DNA of 5,666 bases. Source: Pseudomonadota bacterium (GTDB lineage Bacteria; Desulfobacterota; Desulfovibrionia; Desulfovibrionales; Desulfovibrionaceae). Position 1 is the first letter of the stretch; each line of letters opens with the position of its first letter. This document shows, piece by piece, positions 1 to 5,666 of this stretch. Where the stretch lies: positions 1 to 5,666 of the forward strand of contig JAEXGX010000163.1 in NCBI GenBank assembly GCA_023450535.1. The letters are read 5' to 3'. The notes under the pieces are model-generated. The model was not told the DNA's origin. It searched no databases and was given only the letters and a program-made list of their open reading frames with translations. The translations under genes were made by a program, and so were the position numbers.

Positions 1-1
1 T

Positions 2-880
2 GCCCTGTATCTTTCCGTGCTGGCCGGGCAGTTCCCGGACATGCTGAAGGGAAAGAAGGCGCAAATGATGGTGGACGACATGTTGAAACTGGCGTCTTCC
101 GGTTCTTTCACCACGTTCTCCGCCGCCCAGACCTCCCGCGCCATGCTTGCCTATGCCCGTGCACTCAAGGCGGATATGGACGCAAGCTCTGCCGCAAATG
201 CCGGGGCCGGCGTGAAACTTGAGGCCCTGGACGCTTCCGGCAAGGTGTTGGCCCAGGGCGCGATGGCAGACGGCATGAGCCGGATCGCGCTGGAACAGGG
301 CGAGGCCGCGCAGTCGCCTTCCCCTGCCGAGGTGGCGTCTCTGCGCATGAGTTCGGAGCTTCCCCTGTTCTGGGAGGCTTTGAGCGTGGGCTTTGACGCC
401 GTGCTGCCCTCCTCCCCCGAGTTCAGAGGCATGGAGGTTTTCCGTGAGATCTGTGACGAAAACGGCGGCGTCATCATGGATGAAACGGGGCGCTTTTTGC
501 GTGCGGTGAAACAGGGCGAGGAATTGATCGTTATCCTTCATGCCCGCGCGTACGAGCATTCCGTGGACAATGTGGCGATCAGCGATTTGCTGCCCGGGGG
601 CCTGGAAATGATCGTGGCCGAGGGCGGAGATGTGCTGGATGCAGGTTTGGATTTCATCCCCGGTGATGCGGATGCCTTGATGCTGAATCCGGACTACGCC
701 GAACGGCGTGAGGATCGGATGTTGGTCTTCACTTCCGTTGGAACCGGGGATGCTGTCTTTGCCTACCGTGCGCGCGCCGTGACCAGAGGGGAATTTATTC
801 TGCCTCCGCTGCGCGCTGAAGCCATGTATGACCCTCGCCTGAACGCGACCAGCGCGGCAGGGCGCATGGTGGTGAAATAG
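2..880 (+). CDS. Alpha-2-macroglobulin family protein, C-terminal part (5' end outside window)
   Basis: The frame is open from the first complete codon (position 2) to TAG at 878-880, giving 292 visible residues. The GTG at 17 is internal and not a start. Visible residues 1-60 look like the last helices of the thioester (TED) domain: a 'LYLSVLAGQFPDML' helix and 'FTTFSAAQTSRAMLAYARAL' at about 36-55, matching the 'T-x-S-A-x-x-x-x-A-L-x-A-Y' pattern of bacterial macroglobulins. The rest fits the terminal beta-rich MG10 domain, with 'DNVAISDLLPGGLEMI' at about 189-204 and 'AYRARAVTRGEFILPPLRAEAMYDP' at about 254-278, both hallmark stretches of the YfhM-type family. Family members are large (about 1,600-1,900 residues) periplasmic lipoproteins that trap proteases. 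The bait region, any thioester CxEQ motif and the signal peptide lie upstream and cannot be checked. The pbpC gene 6 nt downstream supports the call. Family identity is recognition of motifs; the role is family knowledge. Confidence 0.9.
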   Translation, partial: ALYLSVLAGQFPDMLKGKKAQMMVDDMLKLASSGSFTTFSAAQTSRAMLAYARALKADMDASSAANAGAGVKLEALDASGKVLAQGAMADGMSRIALEQGEAAQSPSPAEVASLRMSSELPLFWEALSVGFDAVLPSSPEFRGMEVFREICDENGGVIMDETGRFLRAVKQGEELIVILHARAYEHSVDNVAISDLLPGGLEMIVAEGGDVLDAGLDFIPGDADALMLNPDYAERREDRMLVFTSVGTGDAVFAYRARAVTRGEFILPPLRAEAMYDPRLNATSAAGRMVVK

Positions 881-886
881 CCGCCC

Positions 887-3325
887 ATGAGAAAACTGTT
901 CCGGCGCGGCGGCCGCATGCGTTGTATTGCGGCGGCCGCCGCGCTGGTGTTGCTTCTGCTTTTGGCGTTTTTTCTCGCGCTGTTCTGGTCACCCCGGCCC
1001 GATCTGTACGGCGGGGCAGACTTCTCCCGGGTGTTTACGGACAGGGAAGGCCGCGTGTTGCGCGTGTGCCTGACAAAAGACGAAAAATACCGGATTTTCA
1101 CGCCTCTGGACGCCATGCCCGCTGAATTGCGCGAGGCCACGTTGCTGTATGAGGATCGGACCTTTTGGTCACATCCCGGTGTCAGCATCCCGGCGTTGGC
1201 TCGGGCCGCATGGAGCACACTGTTCGGCGAACGCCGCATGGGGGCTTCCACCCTGACCATGCAAGTGGCCCGCATGGCCGGAGGCATCGACAGTTCCCAT
1301 ATTCCGGGCAAGCTGCGCCAGATCTGGCGGGCGCTGGTACTGGAACGGCATTACTCCAAGCGAGAGATTCTGGAAGCCTACCTCAATCTCGCCCCCTACG
1401 GCGGCAATATCGAGGGCGCAGGTGCGGCGGCCCGGATATATTTTTCCAAGGAGGCAGCAGCCCTCAGCCTGCCGGAAGTTATGGCGCTGGCGCTCGTGCC
1501 GCAGCATCCCGCCGCGCGAAATCCGCTTTCCGGGCGGGAAGGGGAGTTGGCTACCGCCCGTCTGCGTCTGCACTCGCTCTGGGGGGAGGCTCATCCCGGT
1601 ACGTCTGACCGTCTCTTTGCCGGATCGCCCTTGCGGGTACGGGGCCCGCGCGATTTGCCCTCCGAGGCGCCGCATGCCGTGGACTCTCTGCTGCTTGAGT
1701 TTCGTGAACAGCGCAAGGCTGCACCGACACAGGGAAAGGATGGTGGAGAAGGGGAAAACGCGGGGCGCGGCGGTCGGCGGGAAGCTGTGATCACGACCAC
1801 CATTGATTTACCGGTTCAGCACATGGTGGAAGACGCGCTGCGCCGGGCCGTGGAACGCGGCGCACGTTGGGGAATGAGCAACGCCGCCGCGTTGCTGGTG
1901 GATTGGCGTACAGCGGAGATCCGGGCGCTGGCCGGATCGGCGGATTTTTACAATGCAGCCATTTCCGGGCAGGTGGACGGCACTTCGGCCCGGCGCTCCC
2001 CCGGCTCCACGCTCAAGCCCTTTGTCTACGCGCTGGCGCTGGAGCAGGGAATCATCCATCCTGCGACCATTCTGGCGGATACCCCCAAGGTCTTTCGCGG
2101 CTATGAACCGGAGAACGCGGACGGCGCGTTCCGGGGGCCGTTGCGCGCGGATGAGGCGTTGCGGGCCAGCCGCAACATTCCGGCCATCTGGCTGGCGGAA
2201 CGCTTGCGCGCGCCGGGGCTGTACGGCTTTTTGCAAGGCGCCGGAGTGCGTTTTGAGCATGGCGCAGAGCATTACGGGCTGGCTCTGGTGCTTGGCGGAG
2301 CGGAAACAAGCATGCGCGAACTGGCCGGACTGTACGCCATGCTGCCCAATCTCGGGTATTGGCGGAAACCTTCTCTGTCGCCGTCCGCTCCCGACGCTCC
2401 TGCGGGGCTTGCAGACGCGGGCAGGCAACTGCTTTCTCCGGAGGCGGCCTGGGTGACGCTGGCCATGCTGCGCCAACCCTGGCTTTCCGGCCTGGGCGGG
2501 GCGGGCTTTGGGGACATCCCCTGCGCGTGGAAGACCGGCACGTCCAGCGGCCTGCGCGACGCCTGGACAGCGGGCGTGTTCGGACCCTATGTGCTGATTG
2601 TCTGGGTCGGCAACTTTGATAATTCTTCCAACCCCGGTTTTTCGGGCCTGCACGCCGCTGCGCCGATTTTTTTTGACATCGCGCGCGGCCTGGTTCGGCG
2701 GGAACGTTTGCGGGACATTGCGCTTTCTCCTGCCTGCGCGGAGAAAAACGGCCTGAACGTGCGCCGGGTGGAAGTGTGCGCGCCTACCGGGGACGTGCGC
2801 CTTGAACTGTGCGGAGAGCGCCCGCGCGCATCGGCATGGTTCATTCCCGGCGTATCGCCGATCAAGGATTCCGGCATTTTGCGTGAGATTCTGGTGGATG
2901 CGCAGAGCGGGTTGCGCCAGTGCCGGGAGATCCCCGGCGTGACCGAACGGCGGGTTTGGGAATTCTGGCCCGCCGACATGCGCGAACTGTTCCGGCGGGC
3001 GGGCGTGCGCAAGGCCGCACCGCCGCCGTTTGCGCCGGAATGCGGGGAGGGCGGCGCTCCGGGGCGCGCTCCGGCCATTGTTTCGCCTCGCGCCGGAGTG
3101 ACCTACGCGCGCAGGCTGCTGGGGGACTTCAACATTCCATTGATCGCACAGGGCGACGAAGACGCGGAAAAGCTGTTCTGGTTCGACGGCAGGGAATTTG
3201 TGGGCGCGGGAAAAGCAGACGGAGAACTGACGTGGAGTCCCGCGCCGGGCAGGCATGTACTGCGTGTAGTGGACAATTTGGGGCGCACGGCAGAACTTGT
3301 GGTGGAAGTTGAAAGCGTGCCGTGA
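887..3325 (+). CDS. pbpC: Penicillin-binding protein 1C (bifunctional glycosyltransferase/transpeptidase)
   Basis: This 812-residue class A PBP is anchored in the inner membrane and acts in the periplasm to polymerise and cross-link peptidoglycan. A basic N-terminus (RKLFRRGGRMR) precedes one membrane segment at about 13-34. The GT51 domain (about 60-250) shows 'EDRTFWSHPG' with catalytic Glu89, 'GASTLTMQVARM' at 119-130 and 'KREILEAYLN' at 158-167. The transpeptidase domain (about 300-600) shows SxxK as S374-T-L-K377, SxN as S428-R-N430 and K549-T-G-T-S. Residues 643-660 include 'WFIPGVSPI', typical of PBP1C. The tail (about 722-808) looks like the PBP1C-specific C-terminal domain (BiPBP_C). 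Length is slightly above the roughly 770 residues of E. coli PbpC, partly through a Gly/Glu/Arg-rich linker at about 276-299. ATG 887 is chosen because it precedes the basic/hydrophobic anchor. Its Shine-Dalgarno is poor (GGTGGTG at 868-874), so translation is probably coupled to the macroglobulin gene. No key residue is missing. Confidence 0.95.
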   Translation: MRKLFRRGGRMRCIAAAAALVLLLLLAFFLALFWSPRPDLYGGADFSRVFTDREGRVLRVCLTKDEKYRIFTPLDAMPAELREATLLYEDRTFWSHPGVSIPALARAAWSTLFGERRMGASTLTMQVARMAGGIDSSHIPGKLRQIWRALVLERHYSKREILEAYLNLAPYGGNIEGAGAAARIYFSKEAAALSLPEVMALALVPQHPAARNPLSGREGELATARLRLHSLWGEAHPGTSDRLFAGSPLRVRGPRDLPSEAPHAVDSLLLEFREQRKAAPTQGKDGGEGENAGRGGRREAVITTTIDLPVQHMVEDALRRAVERGARWGMSNAAALLVDWRTAEIRALAGSADFYNAAISGQVDGTSARRSPGSTLKPFVYALALEQGIIHPATILADTPKVFRGYEPENADGAFRGPLRADEALRASRNIPAIWLAERLRAPGLYGFLQGAGVRFEHGAEHYGLALVLGGAETSMRELAGLYAMLPNLGYWRKPSLSPSAPDAPAGLADAGRQLLSPEAAWVTLAMLRQPWLSGLGGAGFGDIPCAWKTGTSSGLRDAWTAGVFGPYVLIVWVGNFDNSSNPGFSGLHAAAPIFFDIARGLVRRERLRDIALSPACAEKNGLNVRRVEVCAPTGDVRLELCGERPRASAWFIPGVSPIKDSGILREILVDAQSGLRQCREIPGVTERRVWEFWPADMRELFRRAGVRKAAPPPFAPECGEGGAPGRAPAIVSPRAGVTYARRLLGDFNIPLIAQGDEDAEKLFWFDGREFVGAGKADGELTWSPAPGRHVLRVVDNLGRTAELVVEVESVP

Positions 3326-3521
3326 GTGGGAAGAAATACGCTGTTTCACCGAAAATTCAAAAAAGATGTCAAGAAAAAGGCGGAAAAATAGTTTTGCGTA
3401 AGGAAAAACATGCGCAGTATATGCTTATTTAAAATAAATTATATCAATAAATTAGATTGTGGTATGTACGGTGTTGGCTGGCCGGAGGAAAAGAAAAAAA
3501 ATTAAATTTACCGAAAAATGC

Positions 3522-3550
3522 TTGCCAAGCCGTATTATTTTTTGTACAAA
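3522..3550 (+). promoter_or_regulatory. Putative sigma-70-type promoter of the porin gene
   Basis: A -35-like TTGCCA (3522-3527, 5 of 6 to consensus) is separated by 17 bp from a -10-like TACAAA (3545-3550, 4 of 6). A start near 3557 would give a leader of roughly 87 nt that contains both the tandem repeat and the palindrome. The A/T-rich DNA just upstream (3489-3520) could act as an UP element. The -35 lies inside GCTTG-C-CAAGC (3520-3530), a small dyad that might be an operator. A weaker alternative is TTGCGT (3394-3399) with TATATG (3418-3423) at 18-bp spacing. Pattern matching only. Confidence 0.4.
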
Positions 3551-3571
3551 CCGAATCGTTCAAGGGCATTA

Positions 3572-3610
3572 GTGCTGCACGTCACTGTGCTGCACGTCAC
3601 TGTGCTGCAC
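3572..3610 (+). repeat. 15-bp tandem repeat, 2.6 copies, in porin leader
   Basis: The unit GTGCTGCACGTCACT occurs identically at 3572-3586 and 3587-3601, followed by the first 9 bases (GTGCTGCAC) at 3602-3610. Each copy carries the dyad GTGC-T-GCAC, and neighbouring copies also form GCAC-N6-GTGC dyads. The array ends 33 nt before the porin ATG and falls in the inferred 5' leader. The flanks (3562-3571 and 3611-3614) do not continue the pattern. It may be an array of binding sites, an RNA structural element or simply a short variable tandem repeat. Confidence 0.9.
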
Positions 3611-3614
3611 ACCG

Positions 3615-3630
3615 AGTAAAATCTTTTACT
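3615..3630 (+). promoter_or_regulatory. Palindrome abutting the porin Shine-Dalgarno
   Basis: AGTAAAATCTTTTACT has perfect 7-bp arms around a 2-nt centre and ends on the base before the GAGGA ribosome-binding site at 3631. In DNA it could be a dimeric repressor site. In RNA it could form an A/U-rich hairpin (with a slightly larger effective loop) that keeps the ribosome site open or shields the 5' side. The sequence is certain; the function is inferred. Confidence 0.45.
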
Positions 3631-3635
3631 GAGGA
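3631..3635 (+). promoter_or_regulatory. Porin ribosome-binding site (decides the start)
   Basis: GAGGA at 3631-3635 lies 8 nt before ATG 3644, an ideal distance. An in-frame ATG at 3635-3637 overlaps the Shine-Dalgarno itself and would add only Met-Cys-Ile, so 3644 is preferred. Starting there also gives a canonical Met-Lys-Lys signal peptide. Confidence 0.8.
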
Positions 3636-3643
3636 TGTGCATC

Positions 3644-5137
3644 ATGAAGAAGCTCCTTACTCTCCTCCTCGCCGCCGGCATGATTGTTTCTGCCGCCAAC
3701 GGTGCCTCTGCCGTGGAAATGAAAGTTTCCGGCTCCTGGTTGACCTCCTTCACCTTCGTTGATGGCCTGTTTGGTAAAAACGCCTTGCTGAAAGACAGTG
3801 ACGACGGTTCCTTCCGCGCCAATCAGCAGGTGAACCTCAAGCTTGATATGGTCATGAGCGAATCTCTTTCGGGTACGTTGATGCTTCGTGTTGCTGACGG
3901 CCCGGATTCCATGCCCGCCTATCAGTGGGGCACTCAAGGTGTTGGAAAGCAGGGCAAAGCTGTAACCGCACGTATGGCATATCTGGACTGGCTGGTTCCC
4001 AGCACGGACGTGCTGGTGCGCATGGGCCGTCAGAACGTAGCTCTGCCTTCGTATGCCTTCGCTTCTCCTGTGCTGGATAGTCCCATTGATGGCGTGATGG
4101 TGAACGCTCCCATCAATGATATGGTGGCTGTAAACGTCGGCTGGCTGCGTCCTCTTGCCGAAGTTAACGCGTGGGATGCGGCTCATACGGCGCACAGCAG
4201 CATCGACCTCGCGTACCTGAGCATGGATGTGGCTGCGGACGGCTTCAAGGTCACTCCCTGGGGTATGATCGGCTTTGCGGGAAGTAATGCGGAAGATGGG
4301 ATTACATGGGATATGCAAAAAGATGAGCTAAAGCGTCCCAATAGCTCCTATTTTGGCGAAGCAGGACCAGTCGTGGACTTTGATGGTTTTGGTCCTGACG
4401 GGAAGCCGTATTTGAAAGATGCTAACGGTGCTCCTGTGGCGGCAAAATACGTTGATTCCCGTACTCTCCTGTACTGGGTGGGCATTGGCGGTGAGCTGAC
4501 CCTGTTTGATCCCTTCAAGTTCACGGCGGATTTCATTTACAGCGCTAACGATGCCGACGGTTACGCCGAACGGGACGGCTGGTATGCCGCTCTGGGCGCG
4601 GAGATGAAGACCAGCTTTGCCACTCCCTTTGTGAAGGGCTGGTATGCCTCCGGTGATGACGCGGATTCCAAGGGTAGCAATCGTATGCTGACCGTGGATG
4701 GCGAGGGCGCCTTTGATGCCTCCAGCATCTACTTTGACGCCAACGGGCTGCTCGGTGCTACCATTGACCGCTGCGATCCTTCCGGCACCTGGGGTGTTCA
4801 GGCCGGTGTGAAGAATGTTTCCTTCATTGAAGACCTCACCCACACCTTCTCCGTGACCTACTTCCAGGGCACGAACAACAGCAACCGGCTGGATGGTTAT
4901 GGTGCTGCGTGGCATGCTGATCCGAAGAACGTGAACTACATGACCACCAAGGATTCCGCGTGGGAAATCGATTTTCTGAGCAGCTACAAGCTGTATCAGA
5001 ATTTTACCGCCAACCTGCTGTTGGCTTATATGATTACGGACTTTGATGAAAGCATTCGTCCTACTGGTGTCAACAATGGACATTACAAGTTCGATAACGC
5101 CTTCCGCGGTACGCTGAACTTCACCTACGCGTTCTAG
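3644..5137 (+). CDS. Outer-membrane homotrimeric porin, Desulfovibrio type
   Basis: The 497-residue precursor begins with a signal peptide (MKKLLTLLLAAG..., cleavage likely after ASA at residue 23), giving a mature protein of about 474 residues that starts VEMKVSGSW. The remainder has the alternating polar/aromatic pattern of a beta-barrel, for example 'HTFSVTYFQG' and 'FTANLLLAYMI', and ends in 'LNFTYAF', with the terminal Phe and Tyr at -3 typical of BAM-inserted proteins. The N-terminus and overall layout match the porins abundant in Desulfovibrionaceae outer membranes, which pass small solutes as trimers. Loops are Asp/Gly-rich; one stretch 'DFDGFGPDG' resembles a Ca-binding acidic loop. 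There is one Cys (residue 377). The gene is less G+C-rich than pbpC and uses a narrower codon set, as expected for high expression, except in a patch at about residues 213-268. It appears monocistronic: own promoter upstream and strong terminator downstream. Substrate specificity cannot be read from sequence. Confidence 0.9.
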   Translation: MKKLLTLLLAAGMIVSAANGASAVEMKVSGSWLTSFTFVDGLFGKNALLKDSDDGSFRANQQVNLKLDMVMSESLSGTLMLRVADGPDSMPAYQWGTQGVGKQGKAVTARMAYLDWLVPSTDVLVRMGRQNVALPSYAFASPVLDSPIDGVMVNAPINDMVAVNVGWLRPLAEVNAWDAAHTAHSSIDLAYLSMDVAADGFKVTPWGMIGFAGSNAEDGITWDMQKDELKRPNSSYFGEAGPVVDFDGFGPDGKPYLKDANGAPVAAKYVDSRTLLYWVGIGGELTLFDPFKFTADFIYSANDADGYAERDGWYAALGAEMKTSFATPFVKGWYASGDDADSKGSNRMLTVDGEGAFDASSIYFDANGLLGATIDRCDPSGTWGVQAGVKNVSFIEDLTHTFSVTYFQGTNNSNRLDGYGAAWHADPKNVNYMTTKDSAWEIDFLSSYKLYQNFTANLLLAYMITDFDESIRPTGVNNGHYKFDNAFRGTLNFTYAF

Positions 5138-5142
5138 TTTGC

Positions 5143-5156
5143 ACCCCGTTCGGGGT
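5143..5156 (+). other. Small GC hairpin just after the porin stop
   Basis: ACCCCG-TT-CGGGGT forms six perfect base pairs around TT (effectively a GTTC tetraloop with five pairs). It starts 5 nt after the stop codon and has no T tract, so it is not a terminator by itself. It could protect the 3' end of the mRNA. A 10-bp perfect palindrome, ACACGCGTGT (5162-5171), follows. Confidence 0.5.
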
Positions 5157-5186
5157 CTGTAACACGCGTGTAAAGTATGGATGATT

Positions 5187-5238
5187 GATCGAAAAGGCGG
5201 AGAAGCTTTTGCTTCCCCGCCTTTTCGATCGTTTTTTT
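5187..5238 (+). terminator. Strong intrinsic terminator of the porin transcript
   Basis: The arms GATCGAAAAGGCGG (5187-5200) and CCGCCTTTTCGATC (5217-5230) pair perfectly over 14 bp. After one A/C mismatch (5201/5216) the stem continues with GAAGC/GCTTC (5202-5206 and 5211-5215) closed by a TTTT loop. Seven T follow at 5232-5238 after one G. This fits rho-independent termination on the + strand and closes the porin unit. Confidence 0.93.
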
Positions 5239-5315
5239 ACCCTGCCGCCTTCCGGCGCAGCCTCCGCATATCCGCCCTTTACTTGCCCCTCTCGCCGGGG
5301 TACATCAATTCCGTT

Positions 5316-5339
5316 CCGCAGAGGCAAATCCCGCAGAGG
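5316..5339 (+). repeat. Direct repeat CCGCAGAGG x2
   Basis: The 9-mer CCGCAGAGG occurs at 5316-5324 and 5331-5339, starts 15 bp apart, in the spacer before the last gene. In G+C-rich DNA this could be chance; it could also be a pair of binding sites on one helix face for the downstream gene. Confidence 0.5.
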
Positions 5340-5366
5340 GCGCTCCTCGCGGGCCCGTAAGTTTCA

Positions 5367-5392
5367 CGCCGCGCTGTGCGGCGCAGCAGGAG
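5367..5392 (+). promoter_or_regulatory. Hairpin and ribosome-binding site of the last gene
   Basis: CGCCGC (5367-5372) and GCGGCG (5378-5383) can form a 6-bp G/C stem with a 5-nt loop, ending 4 nt before AGGAG (5388-5392). AGGAG is 5 nt ahead of ATG 5398, which supports that start over the out-of-frame ATG at 5394. The hairpin is close enough to influence ribosome access, but no regulatory function is demonstrated. I could not find a convincing -35/-10 pair between the porin terminator and this site. Confidence 0.55.
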
Positions 5393-5397
5393 TATGC

Positions 5398-5666
5398 ATG
5401 AGCCAAGCCAAATTTCCCGCCCGCATCCGTTATGAGTATGAACAAGACCCCGCCGCCCGTCTGCAATATGCTCACGGCGTATGGGGCGGCATCAATCCGC
5501 AGGGCGAGATCGAGATCAATTTCTACCTGGAAAGCGACAAGCTTCCCCCCTTTTCCGAGCGACAGGTGGAACCGGACGGTTCCTTCGGGCAGGAGTACGC
5601 CCCTTTTGACGAGGATGTGCGCGTGGTGGTGCGCCGCATTCATTCCAAGGTCGTGCTCAACTACCA
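5398..5666 (+). CDS. Conserved-looking hypothetical protein, N-terminal 89 residues (3' end outside window)
   Basis: The frame is open from ATG 5398 to the window edge with a good Shine-Dalgarno (AGGAG, 5-nt spacing). It begins MSQAKFPARIRYEYEQDP. There is no signal peptide or membrane segment, so a cytoplasmic protein is likely. Alternating hydrophobic and charged residues ('GEIEINFYLESDKLPPF' at about 36-52, 'DVRVVVRRIHSKVVLNY' at about 73-89) suggest a small beta-rich fold. It faintly recalls small DUF3467-type proteins with a 'Y-x-x-G-x-x-x-x-x-x-P-x-E-x-x-x-x-F' start, but I do not recognise it firmly and assign no function. It follows the porin terminator and so belongs to a separate transcript. 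Codon use is G+C-rich like pbpC, which supports a real gene. Confidence 0.75.
   Translation, partial: MSQAKFPARIRYEYEQDPAARLQYAHGVWGGINPQGEIEINFYLESDKLPPFSERQVEPDGSFGQEYAPFDEDVRVVVRRIHSKVVLNY

Larger units (their letters stand above)
3326..3643 (+). other. A+T-rich intergenic region and porin leader
   Basis: These 318 nt between pbpC and the porin hold no credible gene. Positions 3361-3560 have about 32% G+C by hand count (3421-3460 only 5 of 40), against clearly G+C-rich genes on both sides. I see no convincing terminator for pbpC. Contents from left to right are: an A-rich stretch (3350-3390), a TTATTT-A-AAATAA palindrome (3425-3437), two AATAAATT direct repeats 13 bp apart (3433-3440 and 3446-3453), an A8 tract (3493-3500) region, a putative promoter (3522-3550), a 15-bp tandem repeat (3572-3610), a palindrome (3615-3630) and the porin ribosome-binding site. 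The composition fits a strong promoter with UP-element-like upstream DNA for an abundant outer-membrane protein; that role is inferred. Confidence 0.7.

Noticed and set aside
1169..1675. 168-residue minus-strand frame opposite the PBP1C glycosyltransferase domain, and similar alternate frames across the first two genes
   Set aside because: They overlap strongly supported domains on the + strand and show no recognisable motifs or ribosome sites.
1808..3349. 513-residue open frame on the minus strand opposite pbpC
   Set aside because: It is in codon-to-codon register with pbpC, where an antisense stop arises only from TTA, CTA or TCA sense codons. These are rare in this G+C-rich gene, and the frame ends exactly at the TTA Leu codon at 1808-1810. 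No family features are seen in its translation.
3322..3349. GTGA...TCAC pairing after pbpC as a terminator
   Set aside because: Only four pairs around a 20-nt loop, without a T tract.
3572..3610. Possible mini CRISPR array
   Set aside because: The 15-bp units are directly adjacent with no spacers, and no cas gene is present.
3635..3643. Porin start at ATG 3635
   Set aside because: This ATG overlaps the Shine-Dalgarno and would put Met-Cys-Ile before a standard Met-Lys-Lys signal peptide; ATG 3644 has correct spacing.
3457..3762. 101-residue + strand frame starting at GTG 3457
   Set aside because: It crosses the A+T-rich leader and overlaps the porin signal peptide in another frame, has no ribosome site at its start and low-complexity translation; the tandem repeat yields 'ARHCAARHCAAH'.
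3626..5083. Minus-strand frame opposite the porin, open for about 1.45 kb with a single stop
   Set aside because: Same register effect: the only break is the CTA Leu codon at 4328-4330. It reflects avoidance of TTA/CTA/TCA codons in the porin, not a hidden gene.
5305..5643. 112-residue minus-strand frame opposite the last gene
   Set aside because: It is in codon register with the + strand gene, which has a good ribosome site; an artefact of base composition.

Overview
The window is a high-G+C chromosomal segment from a Gram-negative bacterium with an outer membrane. The 500-residue outer-membrane protein in the right half strongly resembles the homotrimeric porins of the Desulfovibrionaceae (Desulfovibrio, Bilophila and relatives), so a sulfate-reducing or gut Desulfovibrio-like organism is the most likely source. 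That assignment is recognition of family features, not a database search. All genes I can support lie on the + strand.

Left half (2-3325): the 3' end of a bacterial alpha-2-macroglobulin gene (yfhM type), followed after 6 nt by a complete pbpC gene for penicillin-binding protein 1C. This pairing is widespread. The macroglobulin is thought to trap invading proteases in the periplasm after the outer membrane is breached, and PBP1C is thought to help rebuild the peptidoglycan. The spacing implies one transcript.

Middle (3326-3643): a 318-nt non-coding stretch that is strikingly A+T-rich, about one third G+C by hand count over 3361-3560, between G+C-rich genes. It carries a plausible sigma-70-type promoter, a 15-bp tandem repeat (2.6 copies, each with a GTGC-T-GCAC core) and a 7-bp-arm palindrome that directly abuts the Shine-Dalgarno sequence of the porin. 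This is the most information-dense non-coding part of the window.

Right half (3644-5666): the porin, with signal peptide and C-terminal Phe, then a small hairpin and a very strong intrinsic terminator (14-bp plus 5-bp stem, 7-T tract). After a further roughly 160-nt spacer comes the start of a conserved-looking but unrecognised cytoplasmic protein that runs off the window.

I found no tRNA, rRNA, CRISPR array, insertion sequence or clearly novel multi-gene system. The best candidates for something undescribed are the structured repeat-bearing leader of the porin gene and a patch of atypical codons in one predicted porin loop.
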